From Buxus sempervirens (Eukaryota > Streptophyta > Magnoliopsida > Buxales > Buxaceae), in the NCBI GenBank assembly GCA_947561395.2, contig OX387187.1:34329829-34393828 (forward strand): 64,000 nucleotides of DNA, given 5' to 3'. Shown piece after piece: positions 32,992-44,715 of the stretch. Position 1 is the first letter of the stretch. Every line of letters begins with the position of its first letter. The position numbers and the translations under genes were made by a program. The notes beneath the pieces were generated by a model, which saw nothing but the letters and a program-made list of their open reading frames with translations, ran no database searches and had not been told where the DNA came from.

Positions 32992-35274
32992 CTAAATGTG
33001 ATTTATGGTAGGAATCTTCAAAGACGCTTCAAGGGCATCGAAGCGTCTTTGAAGATCTGCCTTATCGTGAGTAAGTTTTTCATTAATATTCTTTTGTTCT
33101 TCTAGAGCAACTTTTTGTTCTTCAAGAGCACCTTCTAAACTTGATATTTTAACAGCATCACTAGAGATATTTTTATTGCTGCAGCTTCTTTTCATGTAGG
33201 TAGAAGGTGTAGGACCCATTCCCACACCACGAATCCGACCATGTCTCTCAGGAGGGAAAATTTCAGCATAAACTCTTTCTCGTGCTATAATGTCTTCTGA
33301 GTTCTCTTCTAACTGTTCCAGACGTTCGGTTATTTGCTCCTAAAAATACAGGTTCAAATCAGAATTTATAATATATTCCTAAAAATATTTATAAAAGTTT
33401 ATAAATTACCATAATAGCTGCTGATGCATCATCAACAGGAGTGCCATCTTTTTTCTTATGAGTGATGCAGAATAAATCGGTACGGCTAATCTCATCAATC
33501 CCTTTTTGTTTTTTCTATTTTCAAGCAAAATATAAATGATAAGTAAACATTTAAAGAACTATAAAGATAAAGGCAAATAAATTAATATAAACCCTTTACA
33601 AGTGTTATGTATTTACCTCAATTTCCACAACTCTAGCGTAGCTTCTGGTTCCACAAGTGTGACTTTTTTGGAGTTGGCTACGACACTTCTTGTTTATTTC
33701 ACTTCTCATCTGGAAATTTAATAATATGTCAAAAGGTGTTATTCTAAAAATTTAAAACTAGAACCTAATATATTTTTTTCATGGAAAAAAAGAAAACATA
33801 TTAGATTTCAAAAGGCAAAAAATGCATGTGATAAATCCAACATACTAATTCCTACTTGTGAGATTCAACAAAACTGATCCATCGCAAATTAAAACGAAAT
33901 CTGAATATAACACCTGAAAATTTACGGAGAACCACCAGTCTTCTTATGCCAGAGTTCTTGTGGATGAAATATTTGAAGAATAAATATAAGCCCATCCCAA
34001 CATAGTCATAAACTAATTCACTGCTTAGGGGAAACAGTAAATGGAATGAGCAACTTCAGAGCATTCCAACTGATTCACTGCTCATACATTAAGCTAATAC
34101 AGTAAGTGGAAGGAGGCACTTCAGAGCATTCAGCTGATAAGAATTTTGTAAAATCTCTTGTGACATTAATTAAATAATATATATATAACATAATGATTTA
34201 TTTCATATTATCTGCTGATTCCATAGGTTCCCTGAAACCCAAGGTGCTATTGGATCTTTGCTCTTCATATATCTTTGGATCTTTTGCTTATTTTATTTTC
34301 CTTTTCAAGGCTACAAAGAATTGTTGTAGCCCAAAAAAAGCATGTGACGACCAATGGTTACTGGTTCATTACTAGTTGTAGGTTCTGTTCAATGTTAGGC
34401 ATTTAAAATTTCTAGTTTTAAATGCATCATCTAACTCAAAATAGCATGTGATGGAGTTTTTCAAAACACAAAAAATAAAGAAAAGAGTGAGCAATTCAGA
34501 GCGTGCAGAGCTGAATCACTAATAATGGGGTCATGACAGAATTCGATTAAATGATAGTTTAAAAGTAATACGGTTTCTAAAACCCAAGAATACACATAAT
34601 ATCTGCATTGAAAGTAATAGATCAATATCTAAATTTATATGCAGTTTCCAATATGAATTTTAATAAAACCCATTAACCATAAGATGGACAAATCTAAGTT
34701 AATATGCAATTTCCAATATGAATTTTAAATACATACCTTGCCTTTTTCACCATTCCAAAAGCGCAAAAGGATCCAAAACTGTGCAGGATGAACTCTTGGA
34801 TCTTTATTTTTTATGCGATCCTCATCAGTTTAATAAGGATCATAACACTTCCTCTTTAAACTGTACTTCCAGTTCCTCCATAGCGACCCTACTTTCTTAA
34901 GAACATAAGATTTGATTTATCATCAAGTATAAAATGTTCCTACATACAAAGAGTTACAATAATGAGTAAAATGTTACATGATGTATAAAGATATTGTTCA
35001 AAATGGTATCAACCAAAAATAAAGCTTTAATAGCTTAACGTATGACCTTTAACATGCTCCATATATCGTCCTTATTTCCATCAGGAACAGATCTCCAATC
35101 GTCATAAGTTAGTGGACATAGCTGCGCATCTCGAGCAATAGTCCCCATGACTGACGAAAGTGTTTGTGATCCATCATTGCATGGTTGATCCATCTCATTT
35201 GTTTCAATTGCAATCTTTTGATTTGACTTGAAGACAGATAGGCACATAGTCGGTCCTCGTCCTTTTCGAGGCAT
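32992..35274 (-). pseudogene. CACTA second gene (TnpA-like / plant transposase family 24)
   Basis: Exon-like pieces on the minus strand. 35274-35035 reads MPRKGRGPTMCLSVF and later PLTYDDWRSVPDGNKDDIW, which resembles the RGPT...NW..VP...K..IW order of plant CACTA second-protein (transposase family 24) genes. The end at 33225-32992 has MGMGPTPSTYMKR and a coiled coil (EGALEEQKVALEEQK). Middle pieces with PxGT-like stretches lie at about 33300-33720 between AT-rich introns. Whether it can be spliced into an open frame cannot be judged by eye. Confidence 0.6.
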
Positions 35275-35540
35275 TTATGATGATCTTGCAATACTAATAG
35301 AAGAATCCATCTAAAATAAATACATTCAAGAATATAAAAGATCCTTATTTTATACAAACTACATGTCATAAAGCCAACCCATGAACTTATTTAGTTTGAA
35401 AAAAAAACACTAACAATGATTTCAAATATATAAATTGACTAATATAGAAACAATTTCTATTCAAGTAACACTTTAGAATGAAAAAACTAAATTAATTCAA
35501 AAGAATCCAACATTAAAAGAAAATATAATATAACAAACTT

Positions 35541-35819
35541 TCATTCATTTTCATCAACATTTGCTTCAACATGAGGTGCATCAACTATTGTACCAACCAT
35601 GTCATTCCTAACCCAATTTACACTATTTTCATCCCCTTCAACATGGCCTCCCAAGTTTTGATAACTGAATGGTTCATTCTCCCAATAATTGTCATTAGCC
35701 ACACCCACTTGCTCACTCATATCATAGAAGTCTCTCGGTTTTGTCTCCACCACAACATGCCAATCTGGTTCACTAGGGTCTTGGACATAAAATGCTTGTT
35801 GTACTTGACATGCTAGCAC
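35541..35819 (-). pseudogene. CACTA transposase (Tnp2) C-terminal remnant
   Basis: Reads MLACQVQQAFYVQDPSEPDW and then VVVETKPRDFYDM, the QVFYV.DP.DP.W..V...KPR phrase of the DUF4216 part at the end of plant Tnp2-type transposases. The tail is acidic. The rest of the transposase, which should lie upstream at higher coordinates, is missing. Confidence 0.7.
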
Positions 35820-36689
35820 AAATGGGGCTGATGGGATAATTGCATTATTGAATTTACAAGTATCAAATAAATAAATTAGTGGATCATTAATAGAAAATTA
35901 TTAAGTGGATTATTAATAGAAAATTTAGTACTTAATAATACCATATCAAAATATGCCACCCACTATTCTTCTGAAAACATTCAGCTAAATATGAATTTGC
36001 AAGAGGACCACTTGCTAAAAAGGCATTCCTTTCTTAGCTAATTTTTTAATTCAAATTTTTTTACATTGTTGAATGTGTATTACTTGTAGTAATTTGTCCA
36101 ACAACAAAACGGTTGTACAGAGATCAATCTAGATGGTCGGCTATTAGACTGATGACATGGATTAACCAGATCACCCCTCACCACTAAATGAGTCTAGAAC
36201 AAGGAGTCTTGGGTGACAAGTGAACCATAGAAAACACTATTTGCCTCACTGTAATTATTAGTAGCATCCCTGTACAAGATCATAAACCACTCATGGAATA
36301 CACACAATACAAAAAAAAGTCAAAAAAAAAAGCAAGAGAACTCAAAGCTACGACAATCACTAACCAAATAAATAGTGATCTCAGAACTAAAGAGTGCTAT
36401 TGTGAATTTGTAATGCCCAATTTCACTACAATCGTCTTCGATTAAGTAATTGCAATAGATATCGTGATGCATGATCACAGATTGAAATTAAGAAGAACTA
36501 CTACAATACAAAAGAGCTGTCCATGTCGATCTATGCAGAAAGAACTAGTAGAATAACTTAAATTTAAAACAAATTACCAACAAAAAAAAGGACTTTGAAA
36601 TGAAGAATCATTCAAGGTTGAATGTTACTCACCTTGCAGCACCTTCAATTGGAGCATATTGCTCATGATTTTGCATTCAGGACACGGGT

Positions 36690-37260
36690 ATTTGATTTGA
36701 ACTCAATGAAGTAAAATAAAATAAAAATGAAAACAACAAGGACTTACGAATTTTTTTGAAAGAGATTAGCCGAAGAATGGAATGCCTGAATCCGTCGTAG
36801 ATCAACATCACTAGGAATGCCAGAAACCACTAAATTGATTGCTGTTGCCAGTTGTTCGTAGGATTAAGCGTTGAACTCAAAGATGCGCCAAAAACTGAGA
36901 AGAACCTCTGTTCGTACCTAGATTTTCAGAAGAGAGAGAGCACGAGGATTTCAACACCCTTCAATCCCAATCTAGAGCCTTCAAACCCTTCTTAAGCCTT
37001 CAAGATATTCGAACTCAATGAAATAAAATAAAATAAAAATTAAAACAAGGACTTACGAATTTTTGCTAAAGAGATTAGCTGGAGAAATGCCTGAATCCAC
37101 GGGCGAAGGTTCGTCGGAGATCAATGTCACCAGGAATGCCTGAAACCATTGAATCGATTGGTGTTGCCAGTCGTTCGTAGGATTAAACGCTGAACTCAAA
37201 GATGCAAAAAACGAAGAGTAACCTCTGTTCGTACCTAGATTTTCGGAAGAGAGAGTCCTC
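36690..37260 (-). repeat. direct duplication within the CACTA element
   Basis: About 250 bp are present twice (about 36700-36940 and 37015-37250). Landmarks are ACAAGGACTTACGAATTTTT (36738 and 37046), GTTCGTAGGATTAA (36853 and 37172) and CCTCTGTTCGTACCTAGATTTTC (36905, 37221). The copies differ by several substitutions and small indels. This is near the 5' end of the element, probably the leader of its transposase gene. Confidence 0.75.
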
Positions 37261-37940
37261 TTCGCCCTCTCGCAGACAGTCCTCAATCTCCTCAAAGCCC
37301 TAGAGTTACCGCTTATATCCTTCGATCGTCAGCAATGACACATCGAACGTTCCACCACCAAGATCGAAGATGAGAATGTTCAAGCCTTCAAACCCTTCTT
37401 AAGCCTTCAAGATTTTCATTCGTTCTCTCCCCTGAATCCCTAATCTTCTATCTTTCTTCCCCAATCCTCTTCCTCTGTACTCCTTATTAGGGTCTCTCTA
37501 TCTTTTACCTCTTTTAGTCTTTTATCTTAACCCATAAATGGTTGCTGAGAGCTGGTCATCGTGGACAATTCGCGAAATCGACTACCAACAGGTTACCCGG
37601 GAATAGCAGACTAAGGCGGGGGTAAAAAAATAAAAATAAAAAGGGCGGGAAGTTTGTTAAAATATTTTTTAATAATATTTTAATCTAAAATTTTATTTTT
37701 TCTTAATTACAATATTTATTGAATTTGATAATATGTGACGTTTTGTTAATAAACGTCACTCTATTAAATATAATATAATGAAATTTGGGATATATAATGA
37801 CGTTTTTTATATAAGTGTCATTAAAATATTATATTGGTGACACATATGGATAAACGTCACCAAAAAATAATTTTTGTGACATTTTCCTCAAATGTCTCTA
37901 ATTAACCATCACTAAAGCCTACTTTTTTTTTGTAGTGATT

Positions 37941-38100
37941 TGAAGAAGAAGAAAGATAAGAGAGAGATCAAGAAGAAGAAAAAGGAGAGATTGAGTGGTA
38001 GGTTGATTCTAAGCTTCTTATATACAATGATTGGAGGCTAAGTCTAGAGCTTTATTAATAAAAAATCCACAAGGAAGGAAAGTCTTGCGTCGACTATATT
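37941..38100 (-). promoter_or_regulatory. displaced promoter and 5' UTR of lectin B1
   Basis: Matches the region upstream of lectin B2 (49035-49170): GGTTGATTCTAAGCTTCTTA against GATTCTAAAAGCTTCTTA, with the TATA box TATATAAG at 38017-38024. It continues the B1 leader across the CACTA target duplication. Original TATA-to-ATG distance would have been about 100 bp. Confidence 0.75.
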
Positions 38101-38830
38101 GACCTGTGCAAACAAGGATAAGGCCGACTTGCTTTAGAACATGAGGGTCTTGGGAAGTTGAAACGAAGCTAGCATTAATTGGTCAAACAAGATTGAATTC
38201 CGGACCAAATCCAAAACCGTTTTTGTCTGATTGGCTCAATTTGCGCTCAAATTCACTGCACGTACAAATTAATTAGAACAGATTTATTTATTTAATTCCC
38301 GCCAAATCTATGAAATTTGTTAGTCGAATACTTACAAAATTAGATTCAAGATCCAAAGAGAGGAGTCACTGTTTTATCCGAAAGGGACTGTAACCCGATT
38401 TAGGTCCCCTCTCTTACATGACCTTACTTTTTCCACTTGCCTTTTTCCTGCTGATTTTCTTTGATCCAGTCAGTAAGTTATAGGCTGATGAGACAGAATA
38501 GCTTCCACCGTAAGTTCCTTTCAATTCTATACAATTTTGTCTTTAGTGGTACATTTGTTAATAGGGGTAAACTTTATATATTTATATTTCTATCACTCCC
38601 TTCACTTATGGATCGGACTCAAATCCATTTTACGGGGGTACTACATGTGTGAATTTTTTTTAACGGGTGAAATGGAAGTATAAACCAAGGACCTTGGCGT
38701 TAGCCTAAGGCTTTGATATCATATAGAACACCAATCCTACTAAAAGCTTAAGCTAATAATATGTGAACTTTATACATTTATATCCCTAACAGTCTACCAA
38801 ATGCACAGGCTATATATATTTCATTGAGAA
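38101..38830. other. intergenic, repeat-like
   Basis: No gene. The phrase ACTTTATA..TTTATAT occurs twice (38571 and 38768). Around 38690-38760 lies a short segment of the common plant repeat type with ACCAATCCTACTAAAAGCTT. Confidence 0.4.
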
Positions 38831-38849
38831 CTCTCATATTTCAACATTT

Positions 38850-39200
38850 TGCTTTGGCAACTTTACAGATGTTTTTATTTCTGTTACAAAGTTGTTTGTC
38901 ATGAATTTTAGCCTGCCGGAGCCAGAGTTTATCTCCAATATTTATCGAGTCTCTCTTAGCTATTTCCACCCTTTTCCCAAACTTATGGTGTCTCTAGCTG
39001 TACATTTTTGCTTCCACAACCAAGATGAGTTACACTTAACATGCACATCAAAGAAATCTTGGCTGTGGAAGTATTTTTCTTTAAAGAGCTAACTCCAAAT
39101 TCTTTCGTCTTTAGCAGCTAGATTCCAAGCTATTTTTGAGAACATGGCTTCATTAAAATTTCCACTATCTTTCATGTTGAGGCCTCCTTTTGGTTTGCAC
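38850..39200 (-). pseudogene. L1-type LINE, C-terminal fragment
   Basis: On the minus strand: GGLNMKDSGNFNEAMFSKIAW, then DERIWS, LFKEKYFHSQDF, SSWLWKQKCTARDTISLGKGW. This is the region after the RT of plant L1 LINEs (GGLG...N.A...K.AW, KYF..., W..I...R..I..G..W.IG). Stops interrupt it. It is the most 3' piece of a LINE whose upstream parts lie at 40250-40427, 43684-43951 and 47173-47760. Confidence 0.8.
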
Positions 39201-39303
39201 CTTTTTTCTAGCATATAGTGTATAAGGAAAAAAAATTTTTTTATCAACAATGAGAAAATTATATAAAGAGAAAGAGAGAAAAATATAATACATTGGATCG
39301 CCC

Positions 39304-39954
39304 TGTTGAGATGTGATATAAAATCACTTCTCTTTATATTTTTTTGTTCTCTTGGGACTTGTTACTTTATATAAGGGTATTCATGTAAATGGTAGTAATA
39401 AAGTTTATATACCATTAGTGTGGTACATGAGAAGGGCTCTCTCATGTGGGTTATAAGGCACTAGATGGGGTTCTATTAAGAGGAGAGAGTGAGAAGAAGA
39501 GGAGAGAGAAAGAGAAGAGACAAGGGTTTTCTCTACAAGGGTTTTCACCATCCCATCTCTTGCAAGGTTTGTTCCAAGTTATTTGGGGGTTCTTTCATAA
39601 TTGTTTGGGGTTACAAACATATTGTGGAAGGTTGCATATTGGGGGATTGGGTGAATGTTTTATGTCTCAAGCTTGTAGAGAGGTAAGTCTTCTAAATCCT
39701 CTCTTGTTGTAATCTTTTGCATTGATAGTGGAGTTCCATCTTGTCGGATTGCCCGTGGACGTAGGCCTTAGTGCCGAACCACGTTAAATCTCGTCTCTTG
39801 TTTGTGATTGTGCTTCTATTTCATTTTCTTACACACTTAGTGGCTAGTTTACACTTTGTTTGTGTGTTTGGTGTATTACCATTACTTTGTTGGGTTGTTT
39901 GAACTTCAAAGTATTAGGTAAATCATTCACTAGTGGTGGGACTTCACCACAACA
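39304..39954 (+). repeat. solo Ty1/copia-type LTR
   Basis: 651 bp with ends TGTTG...CAACA and the perfect target duplication CGCCC (39299-39303 and 39955-39959). It contains the phrase TGCCCGTGGACGTAGGC.TTAGTGCCGAACCACGT, which is typical of the R/U5 part of plant copia LTRs. A second LTR and internal parts are absent, so it is a solo LTR left by recombination. Strand is given from the position of this phrase. Confidence 0.9.
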
Positions 39955-39959
39955 CGCCC

Positions 39960-40249
39960 TTACGGGCGTATCCAAGTTCCACCACAAGGCATCTACATAG
40001 CCCCATAGCAGTAGCTATACCACAGTACTATATGGTCCTAGCAACCCACCATCCAACATAAAAGTGGCCCAGACGGAAATCCCATGAACATGATAGAACA
40101 AGATGTTCTTCTCATATAGCATAGGGTCTCGCATCCATGAAAGATATGGCACTCATGAATAGGAATTAACCACCACAAGCAGACTAACAAGCCACCAACC
40201 CAACAATAACATCAAACTCTTAAAAGTAAAAAGACATCCAACATCATCT
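39960..40249. other. unassigned part of the LINE region
   Basis: Between the copia LTR and the recognised LINE fragment. No clear protein phrase; probably decayed LINE sequence. Confidence 0.35.
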
Positions 40250-40427
40250 TATATCGTCGGTAACCTTAGAATGACGGAATCAAGACAGCCTAGGAAAGAT
40301 ATGGTACTCATAAGGATTTTTCTTCCTCTGGATATTTCTTTCTTAGGTTTGAACCCAATAAAACCTTTGGACATCTTTATCTACATCCTATGAAGTATTG
40401 AGAGGTACCCATAGTGGCAAAGGTATG
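40250..40427 (-). pseudogene. L1-type LINE fragment
   Basis: On the minus strand: LWVPLNTS, DVDKDVQRFYW and later FRHSKVTDD. This is the stretch that follows the RT in plant L1 LINEs (the I.K..R.F.WG region). It joins the fragment at 43684 when the LTR at 40428-43683 and one copy of its target duplication GTATG are removed. Confidence 0.65.
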
Positions 40428-41518
40428 TGTGCGCGCCTGATTTCGGCCGCACAACGAGGCGCACACAAAACGAAGCGTGCCTCTGGATTTGTTTGGAGTC
40501 GCCACTGCCTGATGGGGTGCAGGCAGATACCTGGGTGCCTAAGTTTTTGTCTATTAAAGCTTGGTCTGCGGCTTGAGATTCTAAGCAAGTTCTCGGTTAC
40601 GGTCCGGGAAAGTCCATAGACACCCCGGTCCGCCCCGTCAAAAGACGGGTCCCATGGTTTCCCTGGTTTGAGTCAACTCAGTTGGTTTCACCCGATTCCT
40701 ATTCCAATATGCACAGTTTTGGTTAAGTCTGGCGGGACCGCCAAGGTGGTGTGGGTCCCTTTACTTGGTTTTATCTTCTTTAGTTAGAATGATCTGGGTC
40801 TGGTGGGGTGGGCCCCGTTGGAAGGCCCACGGTATCCCTTGGTGGGCCAAGTGTGGCCCACATGTTCCTTGGTGGGCCAAGTGTGGCCCTTTGGACTTTG
40901 GTTTAATTTGAACTGATTTTATTTAAAAGTTCAAGTTTGATTATTTAATGATTTTCATGCAAAGTGGGTCGGATTGCTTTGTGGACCCCTGGGTGGGCCC
41001 CACAGTTGCAGCCAAGTGATTCATTGGGTGTATCTTGATTGGTTTCCAAAATGGGCCAGACCTTGGGCTTGGGGCCCTTTACCTGGGCTTGGGCTTGAAA
41101 GCCCAAGACTTCCTGGGTTAGGGTTTTGAAACCCTAACCTTGCTTGGTGCAATGGGCTTGGTGGGCCCGACAGGCCCCGCCCGTGGTCTCGGCCAAACCA
41201 CAACCTAATTTAAGCATGTATGCCCCACCTAGGGCTTGGGTGGGCCTCAAATGGTCCGGCCCACTCAAATCTTTTAATTATTTTATTTTAGCACAATTCA
41301 ATGGTTCAGGCTGGGATGGGCCCCGTTGGAAGGCCCACTAGAAATCAAGTTAGACCGGGTGGTCTGAGTCTCATGTTGGGTTTTCCGGGTGACCCGGAAA
41401 ACCCTATTGGCTCATTTGGTTCGGTTTGAGAACTCCATCAACACCCAGCAAAATTTACAGAAAAATATACAAGGTTGACACTTATTAAGGAGAGACTGGC
41501 TCATTATGTTGGGTCCAA

Positions 41519-41582
41519 GGGGAGGTACCCGGGGCCCCTGTGGGCGGAGCGAAGCGGAGCCCACGGGGTGGGGTACCTCCCC
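41519..41582. repeat. GC-rich hairpin in family B LTR
   Basis: GGGGAGGTACCC at left pairs with GGGTACCTCCCC at right, and an inner GTGGGC pairs with GCCCAC around GGAGCGAAGCGGA. The same hairpin lies in the LTR at 59287 (61857-61920, reverse orientation) and is shortened at 57664-57690. Confidence 0.7.
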
Positions 41583-41717
41583 GTACCAAGGAACAAGTTG
41601 GACGCGCGGCAAACAACGGGGTTGGGGGGTGCGGTAAAGGGCATTTTCGGGATTTTTCAAAAATATGGCAATTCGGCCCTTTTTAGGGGTATCCGCCGAC
41701 CTCAGACACTAGGCGCA

Positions 41718-42015
41718 AGGTCGGCGAGGTGGGCGGACCGAAAAAAACCAAAAAAACCATCCGCGGGCGAAGTGGGCGCACCCAAAAGTGAAGTGGGCGC
41801 GAGCTCGGCGCCAAGTGGGCGCGAGCTCAGCTCACCAAAAAGAAGTGGGCGCAAGCTCAGCGCCATGTGGGCGCGAGCTCAGTGCCAAGTGAGCGTGAGC
41901 TCGGCGCGAAGTGGGCGGACCCAAAACTAAGCGAGCGCGAGCTCAGCGCAAGGTGAGCGCGAGCTCGGCGCGAAGTGGGCGGACCCAAAATAAGTGAGCC
42001 CGAGCTCAGCGCATA
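41718..42015. repeat. GC-rich short dyad array (LTR-B copy 1)
   Basis: Runs of GTGGGCGCGAGCTCAGCGCC-like units, each a near-palindrome with GAGCTC at the centre and GCGC or GGCGC arms. Unit length varies from 20 to 35 bp. Equivalent arrays lie at 57775-58072 and 61495-61755. Confidence 0.75.
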
Positions 42016-43039
42016 CCCTGATTCTCTGCTTTTTCTTTCCAAGCTCCATTTCCGACTGGTTTTTAGGGTTTTTAACCTCTGTAATCACTCTCTGGGATCC
42101 TTAGAACCCCATAAGACCTCTAAACACCATTGGAAATTAATCTAACCTAAGTTGTGACGATCAAACCTCCTTGCAAACCTACAAATCCGAACACCCAAAC
42201 ACTAACAGAACATACAAGGAAGGGAACTGGGGGCTTTATCGGGATACAACAGAGAGGGAGAACTCATGGGGGAACATGCTCCCCCTTCGAATCAATCAAG
42301 AAATGATAAGCAAGATTCTAGAGATGCATGGGAAACCTGAGTTATATATATATTAAACAAAAGAAAATGGAGAGCTCACCTTGGTTCCAGGTCTTTGTAG
42401 AGTAGGCCGGAGGGTTCCCTGGAGCTCACGAGCTGCTGCCGAAGCCTCCTTCTTCTCACACCAATAGCACGAGCTCCTTCGGGTTCGTTGAGGAAGGAGA
42501 GGAAGGGAGAGGCCAAGGGTGTCTGGCTTTTTTTCTTTGGGGAAGATGGTGGTCAAGACCACCTTAAAAATCCGAACCTTCAAAAATCCCAAAACCAGAA
42601 AATGCCCAACCCAAGAAAACTGCCGACCTTAACAAAAAATCCCAACCAAAAAAATGTCGAACCCCCAAAACAGCCAACCAAAATTTTTCGAGCCCCCCCA
42701 AATGAAGGCTACCGCGGCTTTTTATAGACGAAGACAGGGGGTATCCGCCGAGTTTGGCGCCCAGCTCAAGCTGAGCGCATACTGTTTGCCACGTTCGCAC
42801 GAGCGACCAAATGATTAAAAATCAATTAATGCGGCCGCTTGTTTGGTCGGAAAATCCGAATTTTAGGATATAGTCCCTGGTTATTTTCAATTTAATCCGA
42901 TATTCTTTGATTTTTACAGATTTAGTCCCTGGGATATTTTGAATGTTTGGATATTTATGGATTTGATCCCCGAGATATTTTCCTGCGCCACTTGCCACGT
43001 GTGCAGTTTGCCGGTTTTGCTGCTTGGGAATTTTGTCAA

Positions 43040-43570
43040 CTCATATTTTCTTCATCCGGGCTCCGATCTGGGCAAACTCAGTTGCGTTAGAATTGTCTGG
43101 GAGCCCTCTATCCCATGACCTAGGGGTAGGCCTCTGGATCGGATTTTAGCAGAAAGTCAACCTCTAGCTCCGCTCAATTTTGACCGCCCGCAGAACCTTC
43201 ATCCAGACCACGATTCCTGCAAACTCAGTTGCGTTGGAATCGTGTCGAGATTCTCTATCCAATGATATAAAGCAAGGTATCTGGATCGGATTTTAGCAGA
43301 AAGTCAACTTTTGGCTCCGCCCAAGTTTGACCGCCCGCAGAACCTTCATCTGGACCCCGATTCCTGCAAACTCAGTTGCGTTGGAATCGTGTCGAGATTC
43401 TCTATCCAATGATATAAAGCAAAGTATCTGGATCGGATTTTAGCAGAAAGTCAACTTTTGGCTCCACCCAAGTTTGACCGCCCGCAGAACCTTCATCCGG
43501 ACTCCGATTCCTGCAAACTCAGTTGCGTTGGAACCGTGTCGGGATTTTCTATCCAATGACATAGAGCAAG
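43040..43570 (-). repeat. tandem repeat of 147 bp in LTR-B copy 1
   Basis: The phrase CTATCCAATGA recurs at 43255, 43402 and 43549, spacing 147 bp. A diverged unit lies before it (CTATCCCATGAC near 43108). Confidence 0.75.
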
Positions 43571-43683
43571 GCGGCCAATTTTCACTTGATCAAAAGGTCA
43601 ACTTTTTGTCCCCTCGGGGTTTGACTTTCTACCAGGGTTTTCATTTCCAGCACTTCCAGGGGTGCAAAAATAAGGTGCTTACA

Positions 43684-43951
43684 GTATGGATAATGGCAGA
43701 GTTTAATAGAGTAACTCTCCTAACTTGGGTAAGCCGTTTGCCTTTCCAACCCATGTGTTTTTGTTTTTTAATCCAATTTTTTTCCATCAACTCCTTTAAT
43801 TGGCGAGCTTTGGATCTGGTTAAGAACGTAGGAATACTCAAAAATTTACTAGGATTTATGGTTGATTTAATTCCAAAAATCCTAGCCATTCTCCATCTTT
43901 CCTTCTCTTTAACACTTGGAATCAGCTGGTAAGGTTCAGATTTGTCAAGGT
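43684..43951 (-). pseudogene. L1-type LINE fragment
   Basis: On the minus strand: MARIFGIKSTINPSKFLSIP, then KNWIKKQKHMGWKGKRLT and VRRVTLLNSAIIHT. This matches the YLG.P.....K...F..L..K....L..WK...LS..GR..L..S....I region after the RT of plant L1 LINEs. It is split from the next parts by family B LTR on the left and by the PIF-like element on the right. Confidence 0.8.
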
Positions 43952-44204
43952 TAAGGCTGCGTTTTTTAACGCTTTTGCTTTTATGCTTCTAAAAGCAAGA
44001 AAGCAATTTTATGCTTTTCGAAAGATCTTTTGTTGAAGCAAATGCGTTTGGTAAACTTTTGCTTTGCTTCTAAGAAGTAAAAAAGCATTTTTGGTAATTG
44101 CAGTAACATAGAAATTACTTTTTGCTTCCATAAAAGTATTGTACACAATTTATGCATTGTACTTAGAAATATACCCAAGAATCATGGTTTTTGACATCTG
44201 CATA

Positions 44205-44715
44205 GCAAGTTTCGGAGTTTCTTCCAAAGATCACGCCATTACAAACATCACCCACATACTTGAGCTTACTCTCGAGTTTAGGACCAACACCAAGACCAAG
44301 AATATCCACAGACTTAAGAGCTAGCTTCTTTGACTCCAACTTAAATCTATTATCTTCATAAATCCCCAGAATAGTTCCTGCAACAATCAAACCATATCAA
44401 AAGCTCAACTGAAAATTTTGCATTAGAAATAGCATTAAACTCAATATTTAAGTTCGAAATTTCATCAAGCAAATACTAGATGCTATCGCTGAAGCAGTAT
44501 TAAGCCTCGAATCTGCAAGAAGCCCCTCAGAAGAAGAAGCAAGAACAATGGCCACATTAATCGCTTGAGCAGTCCTTGCTGCTGTTGCAACAGCCTCACC
44601 GAAACCCCAGTAAGCAGATATAGCAGACGAATTTATGCATTGACCTAGCTCAATCAAGCCGATCCTTTTAGATCCCAGTCCCGAAAGCCGATGCAGCGTG
44701 GATTGCCCGGCTTTC
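44205..44715 (-). pseudogene. leucine aminopeptidase (M17) fragment, second part
   Basis: On the minus strand: LSGLGSKRIGLIELGQC, GEAVATAARTAQAINVAIVL, LADSRLNTASAIAS, then a 99-bp stretch (44476-44378) bounded by GT and TTGCAG, then GTILGIYEDNRF, VDILGLGVGP and GVIFGR. The order and spacing match the N-terminal domain of plant M17 leucine aminopeptidases. The intron is still present, so it was copied from genomic DNA and not from mRNA. The last base of the exon before the intron appears changed to A. The catalytic metal-binding domain is absent. Confidence 0.82.

Larger units (their letters stand above)
32075..37937 (-). mobile_element. CACTA (En/Spm-type) transposon, internally deleted
   Basis: 5863 bp with ends CACTACAAAAAAAGTAGGC and its complement, and a 3-bp target duplication ATT (32072-32074, 37938-37940). 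Subterminal repeats of the phrase TAGTGACGTTT in both orientations lie at 32095-32550 and 37725-37900, as is typical of CACTA. Coding remnants on the minus strand are a transposase tail and a second-protein gene. The main transposase body is absent, so it is a non-autonomous derivative. It lies in the 5' untranslated region of lectin B1. Confidence 0.92.
40428..43683 (-). repeat. solo LTR, family B
   Basis: 3256 bp. On the minus strand it starts TGTAAGCACCTTATTTTTGC and ends GGCGCGCACA-like; perfect target duplication GTATG (40423-40427, 43684-43688). It shows a TATA box (minus, about 42718-42727), a GC-rich dyad array (41718-42015), a GC-rich hairpin (41519-41582) and about 147-bp tandem repeats (43040-43570). 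The end contains GTGGCGACTCC-type sequence as in family A, so the family may also be Tat-like, but no internal part is present. Homologous to 59287-62997. Confidence 0.9.
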
